A stretch of DNA of 64,000 nt, taken from NCBI GenBank assembly GCA_017520845.1, contig JAFXEU010000067.1, positions 38,890-102,889 of the forward strand. Reading direction: 5' to 3'. The translations under genes and the position numbers were made by a program. This stretch comes from Kiritimatiellia bacterium (GTDB lineage: Bacteria; Verrucomicrobiota; Kiritimatiellia; RFP12; UBA1067). The number at the start of each line of letters is the position of its first letter. The first letter of the stretch is position 1. Under the pieces are notes generated by a model that was not told where the DNA came from, searched no databases, and worked only from the letters and a program-made list of their open reading frames with translations. Shown one piece after another: positions 51,785 through 59,928 of this stretch.

Positions 51785-52317
51785 TGACCCTTAAAATCCA
51801 TATCTCCCCCGCTGTCGATGTCTTGCCGCCAGACGAAGAGCTCGCCGACATGGCGCGTTCTGGCATTGAAGAACTTGTAAAAAATCATTTACTCGCCAGA
51901 AACGATTCACGGCCTTCTCGTGGTACAATGCCTAATTCAAGTTACTATGCTCATGCAGCAGAAACGGTCTCATCGTCCGTAAACGGCAACAAGGCGGAAG
52001 TTACGATAAATCAGTGCGGCGTAGCTCTCCACTATTACGGCGGAATCGTCCTGCCGACTAACGGTCGCAAGGCGCTTGCAATCCCTAAACATCCAGCCGT
52101 ACACGACCAGGATCCGAGCGAAATGGATCCGTCGCGCCAGATACTGAAACTTGTCTGGCCTAAAGGCAAAAAAGCCGGCACTCTCCGCCATAAGGATTCT
52201 GGCGAAGTTTACTTCCTTCTCGTATCCAAGGCGAAGATCCCCGCTGATCCCTCCGTTCTGCCGACAGAATCGGCGATGGATGAAGCCGCCACTAAAGCAA
52301 TGGAGTCTATTTTATGA
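51784..52317 (+). CDS. virion morphogenesis / tail-completion protein, Mu gpG-like
   Basis: 177 residues from the ATG at 51784, in a TAATG overlap; the longer frame to 51658 is antisense-like sequence within the previous gene. VALHYYGGIVLPTNGRKALA-type sequence with I-P-K and PSRQILKLVWPKGKKAGTLR, LVSKAKIPADPSVLP fit the gpG family, which has a minor head/tail-joining role. It precedes the F-like gene, the reverse of the order in Mu. Confidence 0.75.
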   Translation: MTLKIHISPAVDVLPPDEELADMARSGIEELVKNHLLARNDSRPSRGTMPNSSYYAHAAETVSSSVNGNKAEVTINQCGVALHYYGGIVLPTNGRKALAIPKHPAVHDQDPSEMDPSRQILKLVWPKGKKAGTLRHKDSGEVYFLLVSKAKIPADPSVLPTESAMDEAATKAMESIL

Positions 52318-53450
52318 ATGCAGCAGAACTTATTCTTAAAAAGGCGCTTGTCGCATCCAAACTTGACTCCAAAGAATGGAATCAGGTACAGGCCGCATTC
52401 CGCAATCGCGCTTTTTTCTCGTCTCAAGTCGCCCAGGCTAATATCATTCAGGCGATGAGGGGTCGCGTTGCCGAGTATGCCGAGCGCGGCGTTGATATCT
52501 CCGAGGCGCGTAAGCTGATGAGAGCCGATTTGGATCGGGCGCATTATCAGCCCGACCCTGGAAAAGAAGGAACCATTAAAGACCTCTACTCTAAAGCTCG
52601 CCTTGATGTAATCTTGAAGCATAATCTCAGGCAGGCTCGCGGGATGATTCAACGTGCGCGCGGAATGTCGCCTGGCGCTTTCGCCGCGTTCCCTGCTCAA
52701 GAGTTTAAGCGCACACATAAGCGTCAAACCGAGCGCAAGGATTGGCCGGAACGGTGGCATAAGGCAGGCGGCAAGGTCTACGGCGGGCGAATGATCGCGC
52801 TTAAGACCGACCCCGTCTGGGAGCGCCTCTCGGTATTCGGTAATCCCTTCCCGCCCTTCGATTGGGGTAGCGGCATGGGTGTTATCGGTGTTGACCGCAA
52901 AACCGCGATCGAGTTAGGGCTTGTTACCGATGAGAAGCTGCGCGAAGAAACTGCCGCGCTTCGAAGTGCTAAACCTGAAGCTGCGAAGTTCAACGACAAT
53001 CTTCAGGCGACAGTGCCGAACTTGCGCAAGGATTCTCTTTGCGGTCAGATTCTGCTGCGCAACTTCGGCGATCAAGTGGCGATTGAGAATAGCGTCGTCA
53101 GTTGGCAAGGCAATCTTATACAAGATGTTATTTCAGGAAAGCGCAAGAAAGCTCAGCTTGGAGTTGGGTACAATGGCCGTCCTTTGCCTATTTCACACAA
53201 CTTCTTTAAAGAGCACTTGTCAAAGCACTATGGTAAAAACGAGACTCATCCAAATAGCATACCATTACGCGATAGTGACTATGAGCTAATTCCAGCCATG
53301 TGGCACAAACCCGATAAAGTCTCAAAAAGCGGAGATCGTGATCATCTTGAATTTGAAACGTTAGATGGTTACATTCTACATCTATTTGTTTCAGCTATCA
53401 AAGGCATAAGGAGTTTCTATAAAACAAAATCTGGGAGGAGCCTGCAGTGA
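52314..53450 (+). CDS. MuF-type minor head protein with C-terminal nuclease-toxin-like domain
   Basis: 378 residues. Residues about 1-235 match Mu gpF/SPP1 gp7: DLYSKARLDVILKHNLRQAR, WPERWHKAGGKVYGGRMIAL and FGNPFPPFDWGSGMGV. Residues about 250-378 are a separate module, more A/T-rich, with SHNFFKEHLSKHYGK, a loop with ELIPAMWHKPDKV, and HLFVSAIKGIRSFYKTKSGR. This resembles PBECR-type (Barnase/EndoU/colicin/RelE-like) nuclease domains attached to MuF proteins, which may be injected with the DNA. No immunity gene is obvious next to it. Confidence 0.75.
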   Translation: MNAAELILKKALVASKLDSKEWNQVQAAFRNRAFFSSQVAQANIIQAMRGRVAEYAERGVDISEARKLMRADLDRAHYQPDPGKEGTIKDLYSKARLDVILKHNLRQARGMIQRARGMSPGAFAAFPAQEFKRTHKRQTERKDWPERWHKAGGKVYGGRMIALKTDPVWERLSVFGNPFPPFDWGSGMGVIGVDRKTAIELGLVTDEKLREETAALRSAKPEAAKFNDNLQATVPNLRKDSLCGQILLRNFGDQVAIENSVVSWQGNLIQDVISGKRKKAQLGVGYNGRPLPISHNFFKEHLSKHYGKNETHPNSIPLRDSDYELIPAMWHKPDKVSKSGDRDHLEFETLDGYILHLFVSAIKGIRSFYKTKSGRSLQ

Positions 53451-53512
53451 GTCGCACACACGACTCTCGCCTTTTGGCCAAGCTGCAGCTGAACGCCCAG
53501 ACAAGTAAATGA
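53447..53512 (+). CDS. 21-aa ORF after the MuF gene, possible remnant
   Basis: GTG at 53447 overlaps the MuF stop (GTGA) and has GGGAGGAG 6 nt upstream. It encodes MSRTHDSRLLAKLQLNAQTS plus Lys. Too small for an immunity protein; it may be the displaced end of an older MuF C-terminus. 53513-53540 is leader. Confidence 0.3.
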   Translation: MSRTHDSRLLAKLQLNAQTSK

Positions 53513-53540
53513 TACCACAACAATCTTACGAAAGTCAAAC

Positions 53541-53960
53541 ATGAAAATCAAGGAACTGCAAACGAAAATAGCCGACGCGTTAAACGGCTGTGAAGAGCTT
53601 GTGCAAGGCTCTTGCAGTGCGATTGTCGAAGACTCCATGACCGTCGCTCTCGATATCCAAAAACAGCTTCAGACCGTCAAGGGCGTCGCTATCGTCGTAA
53701 TGACGCCGACATTTACCCGTAACGGATCACGCGCCGACGGTCTCCCCGTCGAGGCGCAGCTTACGATCCAATGTGTCGAGGTGCCGGAGCATAATCGCCT
53801 TCAGTCCGGACGCTTGACCGCGCTCGACGCCGCCGAAATCGTCGCCTCGGCTCTCGACTCTAACGAGCTTAACTTTGTCCGCATCGCCCAGACTGCAGAC
53901 GCGCCGACGCGCTCGATCATCGTCCAAGTCGATTTTAACGTTTCAATAATCCTCAACTAA
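53541..53960 (+). CDS. tail-terminator-like protein, Mu gp37-like
   Basis: 139 residues. An N-terminal helix (MKIKELQTKIADALNGCEEL), then beta strands including VAIVVMTPTFTRNGSRADG, and LTALDAAEIVASALDSNELN, IIVQVDFNVSIIL. This alpha/beta pattern fits tail-terminator proteins that cap the tail tube, located as expected before the tube gene. Family membership inferred from position and fold pattern. Confidence 0.6.
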   Translation: MKIKELQTKIADALNGCEELVQGSCSAIVEDSMTVALDIQKQLQTVKGVAIVVMTPTFTRNGSRADGLPVEAQLTIQCVEVPEHNRLQSGRLTALDAAEIVASALDSNELNFVRIAQTADAPTRSIIVQVDFNVSIILN

Positions 53961-53976
53961 AGAAAGGAAACCAACC

Positions 53977-54312
53977 ATGGCCGAAACAACAGCCCACGGT
54001 AAGTATGGTATCGACCTCACTCTTGCGGGTTATACCATCGAAAGCTACAACAGGAGCAAAGCGCCGCGCCGCGAAGAAGTCCCGAACCAGAAGAACCAGG
54101 TCGTTAAAGAAATCCGCTACGACACCCGCCACGAACTCCGCTTGACGGTACGCGGCGACGAGGAGCCCAGCGCCGACGCTATCACCTTTGACGACAAGAC
54201 TTATATCGTCGACAATGTCGAAGAAGCCGGCAGCTACAACGGTCTTCAGAGATTCAACATCTCCGCCCACCGTTACACCAAGTGCTCCGCCGAGACGAAC
54301 GAGGAAGCCTGA
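53977..54312 (+). CDS. small phage structural protein, possible tail tube
   Basis: 111 residues, beta-rich: GKYGIDLTLAGYTIESYNRS, EIRYDTRHELRLTVRGDEEP, AITFDDKTYIVDNVEEAGSY. It sits directly before the tail chaperone pair, where the major tube protein is normally coded. It is short for a tube protein. Strong AAAGGA site before the ATG. Its TGA overlaps the chaperone start. Confidence 0.55.
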   Translation: MAETTAHGKYGIDLTLAGYTIESYNRSKAPRREEVPNQKNQVVKEIRYDTRHELRLTVRGDEEPSADAITFDDKTYIVDNVEEAGSYNGLQRFNISAHRYTKCSAETNEEA

Positions 54313-54856
54313 TGAGCCGCGCTAATCCTCGTAAGGCGATTGACGCATTGATGCCGCTCTCCATCGAGACGGGCGGCGTCACGATTCAGCCGATGACTCT
54401 GGGGCTCTACGCGGCCTTAGAGAAAATCGGCTCCCCGCTCTTGACGGGCGAGACGGTGCAGACGCTTGACTGGTTGCCGACCTTGTATCTTATGACCCAC
54501 GATCCCGAGGAGGCTTTAGTCGGCAATCTCGCCGACAAGGCTTTCGCGTGGGCAAAGACTCAGCCGGTAACGATAGTCGAATCTATCCGCCGCGCCGCTT
54601 TTGTCCAGATGGGCCGCGTCGAGGACGTTTTGCCGCAGGCGAAAAAAAAAAGAACTCGTCCGAACAAGGTAACGACGGCTGGATCGTCCAGTGGGTCGAC
54701 TACGCCGCCCGTCGCTACGGCTGGAGCTACCGCGAAATCATGTGGGAAATCCCGGCCTCGGCGATCGCGCTCCTCTTAAGGTGCGACCGCATCGCCGAAA
54801 ACAGAATCTTCCCGTTATCCGAAATCGAGAAAATAGACGATGGCGAAAAAGCTTAA
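54312..54856 (+). CDS. tail assembly chaperones G and G-T by -1 frameshift
   Basis: The zero frame from 54312 ends at 54779 and gives a 155-residue protein (KAIDALMPLSIETGGVTIQP; LEKIGSPLLTGETVQTLDWL). At a run of ten A (54642-54651), preceded by GCG, the ribosome can slip -1 into a frame open to 54856, giving a product of about 181 residues ending with WIVQWVDYAARRYGWSYREI and IENRIFPLSEIEKIDD-like sequence. In the zero frame the tail after the slip is low-complexity Ser/Thr/Arg, so the extended form looks like the real domain. Lambda G/GT and Mu gp41/42 use the same trick just before the tape measure. Confidence 0.8.
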
Positions 54857-56051
54857 AGTAGAACTGGATGTCGAGACCTCTAAGGCGAAGTCCAAGGTTG
54901 CCAAAGACCTCGGCGGAGCTGTCGACGGTGGCGGCGGTGGAGGTGGTGGCGGGAGCAATACTGGCGCTTCAGCCGCAAGGCTGGAGAAAGCCCTTAGCCG
55001 TGCCGCCAAAGGTGCTGAAGACTTCGGCAAGGAATCGACTAAAACGAGCGTCAATCTCTCGAATGCGTTCAAGTCGCTTGCCGGATTCGGCGCTGGCATG
55101 GCCATCAACTGGGCCGCGCACCTTATGCCTGAAGGTTCCGGGCGAAACTATGTCGAGAAAGCTGGCTCTGCTGTTCAGGGGGCTTCTGCGGGACTCGGCG
55201 CCGCCGAGTTTCTACCCGGCGGCAATTATGTAAAACTTGGTGCGGCCGCTCTTGGCGGCATAGCCGGTTATGCCGCCAAGGATGCCGAGCAGGAAAAGGC
55301 GAAGAAAGATCAGCTCGATAGTATCAGCGATGCGAAATCTCAGTTCGAACAGGCAAAAGCCTGGCGCGATAAGATGCGCGAGATGACCGAAATGCCCGCC
55401 CACTTCGGCGCGGCGGAAAATCTTGATCTCCTGAATAAGCAGCTTGAAGCCGTTAAGGCGATGAGTGCCAACGCGGCTAAAGAGATCGAGAACCTTGAAA
55501 AGAAAGAGGCTGCACTAAAAGCCCAGGCAGAGAAAGCTGCCAATGAATCTAAACTCGAAGAGTCGGCGAAGAAGCAGCAGGAAATGGCGCGAGTCCAAGG
55601 GCAAATCATTCAGGCTGAAGCCGCCATGCATAACGCCAATCGCCAGGCGTCTTCGCTCCAGAACCAAATCGACAACTTCAAAGAAGAAGTCAAAATTCAA
55701 GCTGAACGCGGCGGCATTTCTGGCGCGGACGCTCTCGCCAGGATCGGCGGCACAGTCGGCGGTTCTGTTGGCGGCGGCGTAAGCCCCGCCCAAGAAGAAG
55801 AGAAGGTCGCAAAGGCGGTCTCGAAGGCGGCTCCGACAGTTGTAATGGCTGGGCTCGAAGGTCGCCTTAATAAGGCGATCGACAAAGCCTGGTCCGCGCC
55901 GAAAGCGTCGTCGGGCCGCTACTTCCTTCAGGATGGAGCCAAGCCCGACACGACTATCGATGAGCATATTCTTACCGAAGAGAAGGAAATGAATAAGACT
56001 CTCGACGAAATTTCAACAACCCTTAAAAATTCAAGAGGTGCAGTATGGTAA
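54840..56051 (+). CDS. short tape measure protein
   Basis: 403 residues directly after the chaperone pair. The N-terminus KKLKVELDVETSKAKSKVAK is followed by a nine-Gly linker, a hydrophobic region (FGAGMAINWAAHLMPEGSGR; GLGAAEFLPGGNYVKLGAAA), then a long coiled coil (about 205-300). At about 1.5 angstrom per residue this would set a tail near 60 nm, short for a flexible tail. Overlaps the chaperone gene in another frame and the next gene by 7 bp. Confidence 0.8.
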   Translation: MAKKLKVELDVETSKAKSKVAKDLGGAVDGGGGGGGGGSNTGASAARLEKALSRAAKGAEDFGKESTKTSVNLSNAFKSLAGFGAGMAINWAAHLMPEGSGRNYVEKAGSAVQGASAGLGAAEFLPGGNYVKLGAAALGGIAGYAAKDAEQEKAKKDQLDSISDAKSQFEQAKAWRDKMREMTEMPAHFGAAENLDLLNKQLEAVKAMSANAAKEIENLEKKEAALKAQAEKAANESKLEESAKKQQEMARVQGQIIQAEAAMHNANRQASSLQNQIDNFKEEVKIQAERGGISGADALARIGGTVGGSVGGGVSPAQEEEKVAKAVSKAAPTVVMAGLEGRLNKAIDKAWSAPKASSGRYFLQDGAKPDTTIDEHILTEEKEMNKTLDEISTTLKNSRGAVW

Positions 56052-56866
56052 CGATACCCGGTGACGCCATCATCCAGCCGAACGAATCCTTATCTGGCCA
56101 GTCTAACGGCTCGCAGCAGTGGTCGGTCTCGTTCAAGGGACCGTACGCCTCCCTTCGCGCGGCGGCGCTTAAATTCAAGCCGGGCGACCTCTACAACGGC
56201 GGCGGCACAACTCGCGGTATACTCTCATCATGGCAGCTCTCGCGTCTCGTCGGCGATCACGGTACGCTGACGCTTAATCTTGCGCCCGCTGATGCCGCGA
56301 GCGAAGATGGCGACGTCGGAGACTCCGAACTTAAGAAGGATGTCTGGAGCGTTCACGGAGTCCGCAACGACAAGAGCCTTCTCGGCTTCTGCGGCGGCAG
56401 TGAATCAACTGGCGGCCATCGATGCGAAATCGAAGCCTGGCTAAAAGAACCCGACGCCGCGCTTGCCAAAGAGTATCAATACCGCGACAGCAACGACGAA
56501 GTTCAATCTCTCTCTGACGGTAGCATAACGATTGCTCAAAAGTTTGAAAAAGGCATTGATTCCGTAATGCGCTTCTACCCGTTAATCACCCGCAAGCGCA
56601 CCTACTCCCGCGAACCTCCCGCCGTCCTTGAAAACCTCTCCAAGATCGACACGCCCCCCGTCCCGGCAACGACAGAGTGGGACGGCACGACGAGAGTTCC
56701 GACCGGGCTATCCTCCATCGTCGGGCAATACGAATGGCTCAAATGCCAGGACGACGCCGACGAGAACGATGACGGCTCCTGGACGCGCACCGAAGCGTGG
56801 ATGGGCGCGAAAGAGTGGGATGAAGACTTATACGGCAAAAACCCCGGCGACCCCTGGAACGACTGA
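56045..56866 (+). CDS. distal tail protein, unknown family
   Basis: 273 residues, beta-rich. SNGSQQWSVSFKGPYASLRA, ALKFKPGDLYNGGGTTRGIL and DHGTLTLNLAPADAASED fill the first half. The C-terminal part has many Trp/Asp (TRTEAWMGAKEWDEDLYGKN). Placement right after the tape measure suggests a Dit-like tail-tip component, but no motif confirms it. Confidence 0.6.
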   Translation: MVTIPGDAIIQPNESLSGQSNGSQQWSVSFKGPYASLRAAALKFKPGDLYNGGGTTRGILSSWQLSRLVGDHGTLTLNLAPADAASEDGDVGDSELKKDVWSVHGVRNDKSLLGFCGGSESTGGHRCEIEAWLKEPDAALAKEYQYRDSNDEVQSLSDGSITIAQKFEKGIDSVMRFYPLITRKRTYSREPPAVLENLSKIDTPPVPATTEWDGTTRVPTGLSSIVGQYEWLKCQDDADENDDGSWTRTEAWMGAKEWDEDLYGKNPGDPWND

Positions 56867-56867
56867 A

Positions 56868-57491
56868 ATGAGTGACATACCTATACCGCAAAAAGGCTCT
56901 CCAATCTCCCTTAATTGGGGTAAGGCGGTTACCGAAAGCTGCAACGCGGCCCGCGCGATCGGCACGGGCGGCCTCGTCCGCTCCGGCCCGTTCGGCTTGG
57001 GCGAAGCACCCCTCCCCGCCAATCTCCGCGACCGACGCCCCTCCGTCGCGATTAAGCCTCATCCGTTTAAGGTGCGCGTGGCGAATTTTGACAAGGAAGC
57101 GGCAACGTGGCAGCTGCAGATTTATCTCCCGGCCTGCGAAGATATCCTGGTATATCAGAATTCGCATGTGGACCCCTGCTACAGCGACGATCTCGAATAT
57201 CCGGAAGGCGCGGAGGGTTATTGGTATAACGTCTTGTGCGACTCCCCCGACGGCACGCTTTACCTCAAAATCGTAAAGGACGACGAAGGTTATAATAAGG
57301 TAAGTTATTCGATCGATTACGGAGCCAGCGGCGACGGAGTTGCGGCGATCGCCTATATCTCGTCGGTATACGATGACGACGGTGCTTTGCAGTCGGTCTC
57401 CGTTGAGCAGTATGTCCACTCTTCCCTCCATCTCGGCGGCGAAGCGAAGTGGAAAGATCCCGATCCGGGCTACTTTAACACAGAGGAATAA
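56868..57491 (+). CDS. distal tail protein, unknown family
   Basis: 207 residues from the ATG at 56868, two bases after the previous stop; the frame to 56628 is not coding-like. SPISLNWGKAVTESCNAARA, then PFKVRVANFDKEAATWQLQI, an acidic middle (HVDPCYSDDLEYPEGAEGYW) and DGALQSVSVEQYVHSS. Probably a tail-tip or baseplate part; not recognised. Confidence 0.6.
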   Translation: MSDIPIPQKGSPISLNWGKAVTESCNAARAIGTGGLVRSGPFGLGEAPLPANLRDRRPSVAIKPHPFKVRVANFDKEAATWQLQIYLPACEDILVYQNSHVDPCYSDDLEYPEGAEGYWYNVLCDSPDGTLYLKIVKDDEGYNKVSYSIDYGASGDGVAAIAYISSVYDDDGALQSVSVEQYVHSSLHLGGEAKWKDPDPGYFNTEE

Positions 57492-59677
57492 TGGCTTTAA
57501 AAATCAACATTAAAGCGGCTTGCAAATGGCCTGAAAAACTCGCCCGGGCAATCGATGTTGACGGCGCTTTCCGCATGGGCGCGCTCCTGGCGGCGATGCG
57601 CGTCATCGCGCCGCGCGGCCGAGGCGACGGATTCGAGCGGCACTTCGGCGACGCGACATATCCGCCGGACTTCGCCGAGGTTGACGCCGCCAATGTCGAC
57701 GCGTACCGTGCGATGGGCGCTCTCTTTATCTGGGACGGCGGCGAGTCGACGATTCAAGGTAATTACGTTAAGCCCGGCGACGTCTTCGATCTCTCCCCGG
57801 TCAAGGCGGGCGAGCTGGTATTTCAGGACGTATGGGAGCGCGGCATCGGACCAGGCTCCTCAAGTGGATATGGCATTGAGCGCATGGCGCCGCGAGGAGA
57901 GGTCCATTCGTGTTTTGCCTCTCAATTCCCTTATCGGTATTGGTGGAACGCGTTTAATCGGGCGATCAAAGAATTGACGAAAGCCTCGCCCAGATACAAT
58001 CGCTCGGTTTACATACCAGGTTACGGAGATGAATTTTCGGAAGAATACTCCCCCGGCGTAGATACCTCGATTGAGGTTTATCCTTACGTTTTCAGCCATA
58101 CGCCGACAGGTGGCGCCGCACTGACGCCGGACGATCTTTGCACGGGCTGGATCGATCTCGACGCGGCCGAAATCGTGACAAAAGTTTCAGGCTCCTCGCC
58201 GTGGCTGCTGACGGCCGAAGATATTGATTTTGGCGGAGTGTTTGTGGCCGAAGACGATGATAAACGCTCTCATCCCCTGCGGACGCTGTGGGCGTCCTTT
58301 GCGAATGCGATCGGGTTCGGTAATTATGTCTCCGAGGGCGCGGTCGTGGACAGGAGCGCTTTCAAGGACGGCATCGAAACGTTCTGGCGCGGCGAGACGG
58401 AGCCTAAATATGGCGGCGGCAGATTGGCGCAGCTTGAAACCGACTGGCTCGGTGCCGGCGACGAATGGCGCGATGAGTTCCCGTATCATGGGCTATCGGC
58501 GATGCTGGCCTATCTCGAATACTTCGAGCGGCGCAATATAGGCTTCGCCGTAGTATGCGACCATATCGACGCTCTCTGCGCGATCGAGCACTTCTCCAAA
58601 AGTTGGTTCTGGCGGCGGAAAGCGCAGTTCGAATTGAGTATCCCGGCATACGGCTTTGACGACATCGAGATCGGAACGTTCGCCATCCGCGAATTGGACT
58701 GGGGTGAGGTTGAAAAGAGTGAGCCTGAAGAGTGGGATTATCGGCATCCCAGCGCCCACGCTTCACGCGGCCGGCCGAACATTACCGCTTCAGCTTTGCC
58801 GATGGATAAAGAATCGATTGATTTCTATGTGACGACCCTCTACAGAGCCGATGAAGAAGGCCTTTGGCTGGCTTGGTGCGACGGCGACAACAACGCTTTC
58901 GAGCGCTTCCTGAACGGCGGCGCGGCGGCGATGGAAGAGCGGCTGAACGATCTCGCCGCCGAAGCGCTTAATGAAGCCGATGAAGAAAGCTTAAGAGGCA
59001 CCTTGACCGTCTACGCCGCGCTCTCGGCCGAAAGCTCGCTCAGGAGAGTCGTAAACCGCGCCTGGTACGATCTCGACGCTTTCGGGAACTTCGGCGCCAT
59101 CCCCGCAGAAGATATGCCGTACGCGCCCCGACTTTCGGACATTTATTCAAGCGATTATCGGCGTTATTTCTTCCTGAGAACTTCCCGATCGTGCGCAATC
59201 GCCAAGCAGTATAATTTCAACATTGCCGCGAAGCTTAACGCCGAAGTCGGGATACCCGCCAACGGAGAGCTCCCGCCGATATTGTCCGATCCCGGCCAAG
59301 ACGACGGGACAATTAAGGTGACGCTTAAAGGCACGGATGAAAAACGTTTTGAGGTCGAAGAATCTCCGCATGGCGAGAGAATGCTCTTCGATGTGGACAT
59401 TCCGGGCCGTAGAGAGACCGTGGAAGGTCCGCTGCCGTATATCTACGCCAACACGGCGCACGGCCGCGTATTGGTATTCCCGCCGGAGGCTGACCCCGTC
59501 AACTCGTATGAAGTCCGCTTGTCCGTTCCATCGCGCGGCGCCGCCGTCGTCGAGGTGGATTCCAAGCCGGCCGAGGAAATGTCCGGAGAGGATTTCTTCT
59601 CCAATACCTCGAAGCTGGAATACTTGCGCTCGATCTCGTTTGAAAAGTACGACGAAAATGTGATCTATCCGAGTTAA
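57491..59677 (+). CDS. large distal tail protein, 728 aa, last phage gene
   Basis: Longest late gene, overlapping its neighbour by one base. Rich in Trp, Tyr and acidic residues, e.g. QFPYRYWWNAFNRAIKELTK and DWLGAGDEWRDEFPYHGLSA. The C-terminal 130 residues (DDGTIKVTLKGTDEKRFEVE; VEGPLPYIYANTAHGRVLVF) look like beta-sandwich domains. No collagen-like or peptidase motif is visible. As the last gene it is a candidate for the receptor-binding or central tail-tip protein. 59678-59760 has no gene. Confidence 0.65.
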   Translation: MALKINIKAACKWPEKLARAIDVDGAFRMGALLAAMRVIAPRGRGDGFERHFGDATYPPDFAEVDAANVDAYRAMGALFIWDGGESTIQGNYVKPGDVFDLSPVKAGELVFQDVWERGIGPGSSSGYGIERMAPRGEVHSCFASQFPYRYWWNAFNRAIKELTKASPRYNRSVYIPGYGDEFSEEYSPGVDTSIEVYPYVFSHTPTGGAALTPDDLCTGWIDLDAAEIVTKVSGSSPWLLTAEDIDFGGVFVAEDDDKRSHPLRTLWASFANAIGFGNYVSEGAVVDRSAFKDGIETFWRGETEPKYGGGRLAQLETDWLGAGDEWRDEFPYHGLSAMLAYLEYFERRNIGFAVVCDHIDALCAIEHFSKSWFWRRKAQFELSIPAYGFDDIEIGTFAIRELDWGEVEKSEPEEWDYRHPSAHASRGRPNITASALPMDKESIDFYVTTLYRADEEGLWLAWCDGDNNAFERFLNGGAAAMEERLNDLAAEALNEADEESLRGTLTVYAALSAESSLRRVVNRAWYDLDAFGNFGAIPAEDMPYAPRLSDIYSSDYRRYFFLRTSRSCAIAKQYNFNIAAKLNAEVGIPANGELPPILSDPGQDDGTIKVTLKGTDEKRFEVEESPHGERMLFDVDIPGRRETVEGPLPYIYANTAHGRVLVFPPEADPVNSYEVRLSVPSRGAAVVEVDSKPAEEMSGEDFFSNTSKLEYLRSISFEKYDENVIYPS

Positions 59678-59760
59678 CTTCAGCCCTTAGCGACAATCAG
59701 AAAAGATCAGCCGGACATGTCCCGTCGCGTCGCAAGGGCTTTTTTTTAAAGAACATTAAA

Positions 59761-59792
59761 GGCGGCTGCAAACATCTTGCAACCGCCCTTTT
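59761..59792 (+). terminator. terminator of the late operon
   Basis: GGCGGCTGCAA (59761-59771) pairs with TTGCAACCGCC (59777-59787) with one wobble, then CTTTT. The segment upstream (59722-59770) is homologous to 32911-32952 near the left end in the same orientation. Confidence 0.75.
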
Positions 59793-59816
59793 CATTTGAT
59801 TAAACTCTATTTTATA

Positions 59817-59863
59817 TTCTCAATAATGTTGATATTTCTTCTCAACTTACGCCGCGCGATACA
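59817..59863 (-). promoter_or_regulatory. right-end transposase binding boxes
   Basis: TTCTCAA at 59839-59845 and 59817-59823, that is, TTGAGAA on the minus strand, 18 and 40 bp inside the terminal CA at 59863. This mirrors the left end at 32601. Host DNA from 59864 to hydE holds no other feature. Confidence 0.7.
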
Positions 59864-59928
59864 GCGTATGAGAGTCGCTCGCACGAAACTAGTGATGTTG
59901 TTGTAGCATCCCCGGAGAGTATGCTTAT

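Larger units (their letters stand above)
32601..59863. mobile_element. complete Mu-like transposable prophage, 27.3 kb
   Basis: Ends are placed by three agreeing signs: terminal TG at 32601 and CA at 59863; a TTGAGAA box beginning 18 bp inside each end in inverted orientation; and GCGT of host DNA directly outside both ends (32597-32600 and 59864-59867; 5 bp if the adjoining A is counted). It holds MuA- and MuB-like genes, DUF3164, a Mu-type head module (gp27, gp28, gp29, protease, capsid, G, F) and a tail module. Early genes are leftward and late genes rightward from the centre, as in BcepMu-like phages. No gene is obviously broken, so it may be active. It sits between the mraZ promoter and hydE. 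Confidence 0.9.

Noticed and set aside
32571..59908. Alternative prophage ends starting TGCT at 32571 and on the minus strand at 59908
   Set aside because: Only four bases agree, flanking bases do not give a direct duplication, and the TTGAGAA boxes are at unequal distance.
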